From NCBI GenBank assembly GCA_016180705.1, contig JACPAU010000154.1, positions 1 to 6,376 on the forward strand: DNA of 6,376 bases, written 5' to 3'. A model generated the notes under the pieces. That model was not told the DNA's origin. It did not search any database and saw only the letters and a program-made list of their open reading frames with translations. Positions 1-6,376 of this stretch are shown piece by piece. Source of the stretch: Candidatus Methylomirabilota bacterium. GTDB taxonomy: Bacteria; Methylomirabilota; Methylomirabilia; Methylomirabilales; JACPAU01. The position numbers were made by a program, and so were the translations under genes. Numbering within the stretch: position 1 is the stretch's first letter; each line of letters starts with the position of its first letter.

Positions 1-405
1 CCGCTCATCATCGTTTCCTGCTCGGGCGGCGCCCGGATGTAGGAGGGGGTCCTCTCCCTGATGCAGATGGCCAAGACGAGCGCGGCCCTGGGGCGCCTCG
101 CCCGGGCCGGGCAACCCTACCTCTCCGTCCTGTGCGACCCGACGACGGGGGGCGTGACCGCCTCGTACGCCATGCTCGGGGATCTCATCGTGGCGGAGCC
201 CAAGGCCCTCATCGGGTTCGCCGGCCCCCGCGTCATCCAGGACACCATCCGTCAGGAGCTGCCGCCCGGGTTCCAGCGGGCCGAGTTCCTCCTGGAGCAC
301 GGCTTCGTGGACATGATCGTCAACCGGAAGCAGCTTCGGGCGACCCTCATCAAGCTTCTGGACTTCTTCGCGCCGGAGAAGCGGGAGGAGGTGCGGTCCG
401 CGTAA
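1..405 (+). pseudogene. accD: Acetyl-CoA carboxylase carboxyltransferase subunit beta, 3' part, interrupted by an in-frame TAG
   Basis: AccD is the beta subunit of the carboxyltransferase that moves a carboxyl group from biotin on AccB to acetyl-CoA, giving malonyl-CoA for fatty acid synthesis; it works in the cytoplasm with AccA. The 5' part, including any N-terminal zinc finger, lies before the window. The visible part matches the C-terminal half of the crotonase-like domain: PLIIVSCSGGARM, then [48 protein letters not shown] and [15 protein letters not shown]. Reading from base 1, codon 14 (40-42) is TAG where relatives have Gln (GARMQEG). The frame continues perfectly on both sides to the TAA at 403-405. 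A restart at the ATG at 61 would give only 114 residues without half the active site. Because conservation is intact downstream, a C-to-T base error or a very recent nonsense mutation are both possible. folC follows after 25 bases. The identity is certain; the pseudogene status is not. Confidence 0.9.
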
Positions 406-430
406 GCGGCCGCCCGTCCCCCGGCCCGCC

Positions 431-1721
431 GTGACCTACCCCGACGCCCTCCAGTACCTCTACGGCCTGCAGCGCCTCGGCATCAAGCTGGGGCTGGACA
501 ACATCCGCCGTCTTCTCGACGCCCTGGGAAGCCCCGAGCGGGCCTTCCGCGCAGTCCACGTGGGCGGGACCAACGGGAAGGGCTCCACGGCCGCCCTGCT
601 CACCGCGATCCTGCGGGCGGCAGGGCATCACGTGGGGCTCTATACGTCGCCGCACCTCCTGGACTTCACCGAGCGGATCCAGGTCAACGGGGAGCCGATC
701 GGGCCCGAGGCCGTGGCGGCGCTCACGGGCGAGGTGAAGGCGGCCGTGGACGCCGCCTTCCCTGCCGGGCCGGATGAGCTCCCGTCGCATCCCACGTTCT
801 TCGAGGTCACGACTGCCCTCGCCTTCCTGCACTTCGCCCGCTCGGGCGTCGAGTGGGCCGTGGTGGAGGTGGGCCTGGGCGGACGCTACGATGCGACCAA
901 CATCCTCGCCCCGGACCTCGCCGTCATCACCAACGTGGCCGTCGAGCACCAGGACCTGCTGGGCGAGAGCCTCGAGGCCATCGCGGTGGAAAAGGCCGGG
1001 ATCGTGAAAGCGGGCGTTCCGTTGGTGAGCGCGGCGGCGGAGCCGGCTCTCGCCGTTCTCCGGCGCTCCTGCGCCGAGCGGGAGGCGCCGCTGCTCCACG
1101 TCCCCGCCGCCTACGCCTGGCGCCGGGAGGCCGCCCTCCCGGACGGGCAGGTCTTCCGCCTCCGGGGGCCGGGCGGCGAGCGCCGGGAGCATCCGCCTGC
1201 TCGGCCGGCATCAACTGGTGAACGCGGCGACGGCCGTCGCGGCCGCGGACGCCCTCCAGGCCCGGGGGATCGCCCTGCCCGAGTTCGCCGTCCGGGAGGG
1301 GCTTGCTGCCGCGCGCTGGCCCGGCCGGCTCGAGGTGGTGGGAGAACGGCCTCGCGTCCTCGTGGACGGGGCCCACAACCCGGCCGCCTGCCGGGCGGTG
1401 CGGGACTTCCTGGAGGAGGAGGTTCCCGGCCGGCGGATCCTCGTCTTCGGGGTCCTCAAGGACAAGGACTGGGCCGGGATGATGGCGACCCTCCTGCCGG
1501 CCTGCTCCGCCGCCTTCCTCTGCCGGCCCCCGAGCGACCGGGCGGCCGACCCCGCGCTGCTCCTCGGGACCGCCTGGGGCCTGTGCCCCGACGTCGGGGC
1601 GGTCTCGGAGGTCGCGGATGCCCTCGCCGCCGCCCGCACCCTGGCCCGACCCGAGGACACCATCCTCGTCGCCGGCTCCCTCTTCACCGCGGGCGCGGCC
1701 CTGGCCGCCCTGCGGGCCTGA
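431..1721 (+). pseudogene. folC: Folylpolyglutamate synthase / dihydrofolate synthase, frameshifted
   Basis: FolC adds L-glutamate to dihydropteroate and/or to folates using ATP. The GTG start at 431 gives MTYPDALQYLYGLQRLGIKLGLDNI, the usual FolC N-terminus; no clear Shine-Dalgarno precedes it and no other start codon in frame fits. The first frame carries the P-loop HVGGTNGKGST (residues 43-53), TSPHL (72-76), EVGLGGRYDATN (146-157), ITNVAVEH (166-173) and EKAGIVKAG (188-196). After about residue 253 (near 1187-1191) it becomes Arg/Pro/Gly-rich nonsense that stays open to a TGA at 1844-1846. The true C-terminal domain continues in the next frame: IRLLGRHQLVNAATA, then WPGRLEVV, LVDGAHNPAA and FGVLKDKDW, ending at TGA 1719-1721. 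Joined, the protein would have about 429 residues, normal for the family. One extra base, or two missing ones, explains the shift; the GTG at 1218 is an internal Val codon, not a start. Whether this is a real mutation or a sequence error cannot be decided here. Confidence 0.9.
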
Positions 1722-1818
1722 TCCCCCACCGGGCCGGGTGTGGCCGCGCCTCCACAGTGGCGTGGCGGCGGCGGTACAGGGGGCGGGGCTGCGCCTCCCT
1801 GCCCGGCCGCAAGCCCCC

Positions 1819-1847
1819 TTCGGAGGCTGGGGCGCGCATGCTATGAT
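1819..1847 (+). promoter_or_regulatory. Candidate sigma-70-type extended -10 promoter for glmU-glmS
   Basis: TATGAT at 1842-1847 matches the -10 consensus in 5 of 6 positions and is preceded by TGC, the extended -10 motif TGn. A weak -35 (TTCGGA, 3 of 6) sits at 1819-1824 with a 17-base spacer. Transcription would begin near 1854, giving a leader of about 80 bases before the glmU ATG. It lies outside the folC reading frame, in the only gap between the housekeeping genes. Inferred from consensus alone. Confidence 0.45.
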
Positions 1848-1885
1848 GCCGCAAGGTTTCCTGGGCACTGGAATTGCACCCTGAT

Positions 1886-1902
1886 CCCGGCCGCCCGCCG
1901 GG
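1886..1902 (+). other. GC-rich stem-loop in the glmU leader
   Basis: CCCGGC at 1886-1891 and GCCGGG at 1897-1902 form a perfect 6-bp stem around the 5-base loop CGCCC. No T-run follows, so it is not an ordinary intrinsic terminator. In the predicted leader it could affect mRNA stability or ribosome access, but short hairpins are expected by chance in DNA this GC-rich. Confidence 0.3.
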
Positions 1903-1920
1903 CAGCGCGGCACCGGGGAA

Positions 1921-1927
1921 AGGGGAG
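1921..1927 (+). promoter_or_regulatory. Shine-Dalgarno of glmU
   Basis: AGGGGAG ends 6 bases before the ATG at 1934. It decides the start: the frame is open further upstream to a TTG at 1874, but that extension (Pro/Gly-rich, no family match) has no ribosome site, and the MRDVVAVVMAAG N-terminus fits GlmU exactly. Confidence 0.75.
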
Positions 1928-1933
1928 AGCAGG

Positions 1934-3346
1934 ATGCGGGACGTCGTCGCCGTCGTGATGGCCGCGGGGGCCGGGACCCGGATGAAGTCGAGCCGGGCCA
2001 AGGTGCTGCACCCGGTCCTCGGCCGGCCGATGCTCTCCTACGTCCTCGACCTCTGCCAGCGCCTCCGCGTCAAGCGCACGCTCGTGGTTGTCGGCTACCA
2101 GGCCGACGCGGTCAAGGATGCCTGCGCCGGGGCCCCTGCTGAGTTCGTCCTGCAAGCCGAGCAGCGGGGGACGGCCCACGCGGTGCTGCAGGCGGCGGAG
2201 ACCCTCAAGGGGTTCGACGGGACCGTCCTGGTCCTCTCCGGCGACGTCCCCCTTCTCCGGGAGGAGACGGTCCGGGGTGTGCTTGCCCATCATGAGAAGA
2301 AGCGCGCCGCGGCCACGATGCTCACCGCCACCCTGCCGGACCCGACCGGCTACGGGCGGGTGATCCGGGGAGCCGGGGGAGCGGTCCGGCGGGCGGTGGA
2401 CGAAGTCGAAGCGAGCGCTCGCGAGCGGGAGGTGAAGGAGGTCAACGCCGGCCTCTACGCCTTTGCGGCCCCGGCGCTGCTCAAGGCCTTGAGCGAAGTC
2501 CGGGCCTCGCGGGTGAAGAAGGAGTTCTACCTCCCGGACGTCCTGGCCGCCCTCCGGCGCCGCCGCCAGAGGGTGGAGGCGGTCCGGGCCACCGAGCCGA
2601 GGGAGGTCCTCGGGATCAACACGCGAGCCGACCTGGCGGCGGCCGTCGCCGCGTTGCGGCAGCGGGTCCTGGACCGCCTCATGCAGGAGGGGGTGACGGT
2701 CCTCGACCCGGCCTCCATCACGGTCGAGGGGACCGTCAGCGTCGGCCGGGACACCGTCCTCTACCCGAACGTGACCCTGGAAGGCCAGACGGTGGTCGGC
2801 GAGGGGTGCACCATCTACCCGGGGAGCCACCTTCGGGACACCCGGCTGGGCAACGGGGTCACCGTCCTCGACGGCTGCGTCCTCACGGAGAGCGAGATCG
2901 CCGACGGGTGCAGCCTCGGCCCGTACGCCCACCTGCGCCCCGGCAGCCGCCTCAAGAAGAAGGCGAAGGTCGGGAACTTCTGCGAGGTGAAGAAGTCGGT
3001 CATCGGGGAGGGCTCCAAGGTCCCGCACCTCACCTACATCGGCGACACGGTGATGGGGGACCGGGTGAACATCGGGGCCGGGACGATCACCTGCAACTAC
3101 GACGGCTACGCGAAACACCAGACGGTTATCGAGGACGAGGCCTTCGTGGGGACCAACGTGAACCTGGTGGCCCCCGTCAAGGTCGGGAAGGGCTCGGTCA
3201 TCGCCGCCGGCTCCACCGTCGTGCAGGAGGTCCCGCCCGACGCGCTCGCCATCGAGCGGGGGCAGCAGGTCAACAAGGAGGGCTGGGCGGCGGCGCGCCG
3301 GGCCAAGATGGCGGCGGCGAAAAAGGCAAAGCAGGAGCAGGAGTAG
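1934..3346 (+). CDS. glmU: Bifunctional N-acetylglucosamine-1-phosphate uridyltransferase / glucosamine-1-phosphate acetyltransferase
   Basis: GlmU acetylates glucosamine-1-phosphate with acetyl-CoA and then couples the product to UTP, giving UDP-GlcNAc for peptidoglycan and lipopolysaccharide. The 470 residues are a usual length. The N-terminal pyrophosphorylase domain (about 1-230) has the nucleotide loop MAAGAGTRMKS (9-19) with K23, QAEQRGTAHAV (74-84), SGDVPLL with metal-binding D104, GYGR (139-142), EVNAGLY (169-175) and GINT with N229. The C-terminal left-handed beta-helix (about 255-440) shows hexapeptide repeats, R335 (LRPGS), K353 (EVKKS), the likely catalytic H365 (PHLTYIGD), NIGAGTITCNYDG (379-391) and LVAPV (411-415). 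The last 20 residues are a Lys/Ala/Glu-rich tail with no visible motif. It is preceded by its own candidate promoter and a good ribosome site, and followed 7 bases later by glmS, so the two are very likely one transcript. All key residues are present; nothing suggests damage. Confidence 0.97.
   Translation: MRDVVAVVMAAGAGTRMKSSRAKVLHPVLGRPMLSYVLDLCQRLRVKRTLVVVGYQADAVKDACAGAPAEFVLQAEQRGTAHAVLQAAETLKGFDGTVLVLSGDVPLLREETVRGVLAHHEKKRAAATMLTATLPDPTGYGRVIRGAGGAVRRAVDEVEASAREREVKEVNAGLYAFAAPALLKALSEVRASRVKKEFYLPDVLAALRRRRQRVEAVRATEPREVLGINTRADLAAAVAALRQRVLDRLMQEGVTVLDPASITVEGTVSVGRDTVLYPNVTLEGQTVVGEGCTIYPGSHLRDTRLGNGVTVLDGCVLTESEIADGCSLGPYAHLRPGSRLKKKAKVGNFCEVKKSVIGEGSKVPHLTYIGDTVMGDRVNIGAGTITCNYDGYAKHQTVIEDEAFVGTNVNLVAPVKVGKGSVIAAGSTVVQEVPPDALAIERGQQVNKEGWAAARRAKMAAAKKAKQEQE
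3339..3343 (+). promoter_or_regulatory. Shine-Dalgarno of glmS inside the end of glmU
   Basis: AGGAG ends 10 bases before the glmS ATG (3354) and overlaps the last codons of glmU. A second AGGAG lies at 3333-3337. The layout points to translational coupling of the two enzymes. The 7-base gap rules out a glmS ribozyme immediately upstream of glmS. Confidence 0.65.
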
Positions 3347-3353
3347 GCGCGGG

Positions 3354-5186
<1,833 letters not shown>

Positions 5187-5289
5187 GCACGCCTCACCCT
5201 GGCTGCGGTTCCGTGGGATTGGCTTGCTACAAGGGCCCAGTCCGGACCTGCGGGGCCGAAGCCGTCACGCCATGGCGGGGAGTTACCGC

Positions 5290-5318
5290 TTGAGAAGTTC
5301 GGAAATATCTGGTACCAT
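5290..5318 (+). promoter_or_regulatory. Candidate promoter of the MNT-HEPN module
   Basis: TTGAGA (5290-5295, 5 of 6 to the -35 consensus) and TACCAT (5313-5318, 4 of 6 to the -10) are separated by exactly 17 bases, in the least GC-rich stretch seen in the window. A start 6-8 bases downstream would fall at about 5324-5326, just before the ATG at 5327, which would make the message essentially leaderless. No strong Shine-Dalgarno is present; the GGA at 5321-5323 is only 3 bases from the ATG. Inferred from consensus. Confidence 0.5.
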
Positions 5319-5326
5319 TTGGAACT
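5296..5326. promoter_or_regulatory. Imperfect inverted repeat over the promoter: possible autoregulatory operator
   Basis: The left arm AGTTCGGAAAT (5296-5306) and right arm ATTTGGAACT (5317-5326) are near-complements: AGTTC pairs with GAACT and AAAT with ATTT, with a one-base difference between arms. The dyad is centred at about 5311, covering the promoter spacer, the -10 and the predicted transcription start. The first gene downstream encodes a winged helix, so repression of its own promoter is a natural reading, but this is inference from position and symmetry. Confidence 0.4.
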
Positions 5327-5962
5327 ATGAGAAACCACAAGTACAGCGCGGGCGTTGGGGAGGTTCTCGACGAGGCCCTGGGCGGCACTCCCCACGTCCG
5401 GATCCTGCGCTATCTCTGCCGCGGGAGAGGCGAACATACCGGCCGAGCGATCGGCCGGGCCATCCAGGTCTCGCACCCAGCCGTTCACCGGGCGCTTCGG
5501 GCGCTGGCCGCGCGTGGGATGGTCCAGGGGGTGCGACACGGGCCTGCGATCACGTACCGGTTGAACGAAGACCACTGGCTAGTCCGGAGAGGGCTCCGCC
5601 CCCTGTTCGACGCGGAGGCCGGATTCTTCGCCGAGGTGGGGGAAGCGGTGCAGAAGGCTGCGGGGGCCCGGGTCCGCTCGGTGGTCCTTTTCGGTAGCAT
5701 GGCCCGAGGGGAGGCGGGGCCGGAGAGCGACATTGACCTGCTGTGCCTCACGGCGAGCGCGGCGGCTTCGGCAGAGGCTGAGCGCAATCTCGCGGAGGCC
5801 ACCGCTGGTCTCCGTCGGCAGTTCGGCAGGCGGTTTTCGCTGATGGTGCTCCCGGCGGTCGAATTCGCTCGCCGGTACCGACGGCGGGACGGGCTGGCGA
5901 GGGAGATCGTGGAGGCGGGCTGGGTGATTGCCGGGGAGTCGCTCAGCGAGGTCCTGCGGTAG
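5327..5962 (+). CDS. Winged-helix / minimal nucleotidyltransferase (MNT) domain protein, putative antitoxin of an MNT-HEPN pair
   Basis: This 211-residue protein joins two domains. Residues about 22-80 (PHVRILRYL, then SHPAVHRALRALAARGMV and the strand QGVRHGPAITYRLN) look like a MarR/ArsR-type winged helix, suggesting DNA binding. Residues about 110-205 form a polymerase-beta-like minimal nucleotidyltransferase: VVLFGSMARGEAGPESDIDLL has a perfect GSx10DxD motif (G123, S124, D135, D137), which binds nucleotide and metal. No acidic residue is evident in the later strand (FSLMVLPAVEF, 170-180) where many relatives carry a third carboxylate. In known MntA-HepT systems the MNT protein is the antitoxin and adds AMP to the HEPN toxin; that role here is inferred from domain and neighbour. 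ATG 5327 is chosen because the frame has a TGA at 5291-5293 and no ATG, GTG or TTG between. The stop TAG abuts the next ATG. Base composition looks slightly less GC-rich than the housekeeping genes, in keeping with an acquired module. Domain assignment is firm; target and function are not. Confidence 0.85.
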   Translation: MRNHKYSAGVGEVLDEALGGTPHVRILRYLCRGRGEHTGRAIGRAIQVSHPAVHRALRALAARGMVQGVRHGPAITYRLNEDHWLVRRGLRPLFDAEAGFFAEVGEAVQKAAGARVRSVVLFGSMARGEAGPESDIDLLCLTASAAASAEAERNLAEATAGLRRQFGRRFSLMVLPAVEFARRYRRRDGLAREIVEAGWVIAGESLSEVLR

Positions 5963-6376
5963 ATGGCTCCCAGGCGAGTGAGCAGCCGGCGGGAAGACCG
6001 GTCAGCTCACGCCAATTATCTGGCCAAGGCCGAGGAGTTCTTGCGATCCGCCCTCGAGAACATTGCGAGCCGGCGCTGGAACGCGGCAGCCCTGTCGGCC
6101 ATTCATGCGGGGATAGCCGGGGCGGATGCCGTGCTGGTCTTCGAACGCGGCCTCCGCAGTGCGGGCGAGCGCCACGAGGATGTCCTTGACCTGCTGGGCG
6201 GGCCGGGTCAGGATCGGTCGGCTGCCCTGGCGCACCTTCGGCGAATCCTTGCGCGAAAGAACGTGGTCGAGTACGAGAGCCGGCTCTTCTCGCAGCGCGA
6301 GGCCGAAGAGGTCGTGCAGCAAGCCGAGCGCTTCCTCGCCTGGGCGCGGGGCCGCGTGCGTCCCGCGGCGCCGTGA
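5963..6376 (+). CDS. HEPN-fold protein, putative partner (toxin-like) of the MNT protein
   Basis: The 137 residues are mostly helical and fit the HEPN pattern: ANYLAKAEEFLRSALENIASRRWNAAALSAIHAGIAGADAVLVF (17-60), a polar linker with RHEDVLDLL (70-78), HLRRILARKNVVEYESR (91-107) and a last helix REAEEVVQQAERFLAWARG (112-130). HEPN toxins are usually metal-independent RNases with an Rx4-6H motif, RX4HXY in HepT. At the equivalent place this protein has R98-KNVVE-Y104: the arginine and tyrosine remain but there is no histidine. Formal R-x5-H matches at 10-16 and 65-71 lie in the N-terminal stretch and linker, so they are probably not catalytic. No signal peptide or membrane segment is seen. The ATG directly follows the MNT stop codon with no gap, so expression should be coupled and both proteins probably form a complex. 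It may be a non-catalytic HEPN or use another residue. The stop codon is the last three bases of the window, so what follows is unknown. Confidence 0.78.
   Translation: MAPRRVSSRREDRSAHANYLAKAEEFLRSALENIASRRWNAAALSAIHAGIAGADAVLVFERGLRSAGERHEDVLDLLGGPGQDRSAALAHLRRILARKNVVEYESRLFSQREAEEVVQQAERFLAWARGRVRPAAP

Noticed and set aside
1218..1721. A separate 167-residue gene starting at GTG 1218
   Set aside because: The GTG is an internal Val codon of the conserved GRHQLVNAATA segment; the frame is the C-terminal domain of folC after the frameshift.
1727..1740. Short hairpin just after folC (CACC / GGTG)
   Set aside because: Only 4 bp of stem and no T-run; likely chance pairing.
2411..2427. Overlapping palindromes with the direct repeat GCGAGCG-CTC-GCGAGCG inside glmU
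   Set aside because: It encodes an Ala/Arg/Glu-rich loop (EASAREREVK) in a conserved protein; such repeats are expected from codon bias in GC-rich DNA and no site function is indicated.
5234..5257. Possible terminator after glmS (GGCCC at 5234-5238 with GGGCC at 5253-5257)
   Set aside because: The stem is short with a large, poorly paired interior and no T-run, so an intrinsic terminator cannot be supported.
5224..5697. 157-residue open frame overlapping the MNT gene
   Set aside because: Arg/Gly/Pro-rich translation without motifs, whereas the overlapping frame has a clear winged helix and GSx10DxD motif.
6155..6175. R-x5-H match (R65 to H71) in the HEPN protein as the catalytic motif
   Set aside because: It lies in the linker between the second and third helical segments, not in the helix where the HEPN RNase motif sits; that position holds RKNVVEY without His.

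Overview
This is a high-GC bacterial window in which every gene reads left to right. The first 5.2 kb is ordinary housekeeping DNA: the 3' part of accD, then folC, glmU and glmS. The last 1.2 kb is an accessory two-gene module: a winged-helix/minimal-nucleotidyltransferase (MNT) protein followed directly by a HEPN-fold protein. The strong G/C bias, GTG start of folC, accD-folC order and glmU-glmS pair would suit a soil or subsurface lineage such as Deltaproteobacteria, Methylomirabilota/NC10 or Rokubacteria. That placement is inference from general resemblance, with low confidence.

Region 1 (1-1721): accD and folC. Both are disrupted as read. accD has an in-frame TAG at 40-42, exactly where the family has the Gln of the SGGARMQEG motif. 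folC changes reading frame near 1187-1191, between its N-terminal ATPase domain and its C-terminal domain. The proteins are otherwise well conserved, so either there are base errors in this assembly or both genes have been lost very recently. TAG is the normal stop of glmU, glmS and the MNT gene here, which argues against genome-wide amber recoding.

Region 2 (1722-5186): glmU and glmS, both intact. A candidate extended -10 promoter (1819-1847) lies in the 212-base gap after folC, followed by a leader of about 80 bases with a GC-rich stem-loop. The two genes are 7 bases apart, leaving no room for a glmS ribozyme. GlmS makes glucosamine-6-phosphate and GlmU carries out the last two steps to UDP-N-acetylglucosamine, the precursor of peptidoglycan and lipopolysaccharide.

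Region 3 (5187-6376): a 140-base spacer holds the least GC-rich stretch seen in the window. It contains a promoter with a 17-base spacer and, over its -10 side, an imperfect inverted repeat that could be an autoregulatory operator. The predicted transcription start falls almost on the ATG, so the message may be leaderless. The MNT protein (211 aa) has a perfect GSx10DxD motif and its stop codon abuts the ATG of the HEPN protein (137 aa). The HEPN protein lacks the catalytic Rx4-6H motif at the usual place but keeps a tyrosine there. The pair resembles MntA-HepT toxin-antitoxin systems but looks like a divergent, perhaps non-RNase version. It is the most interesting part of the window.
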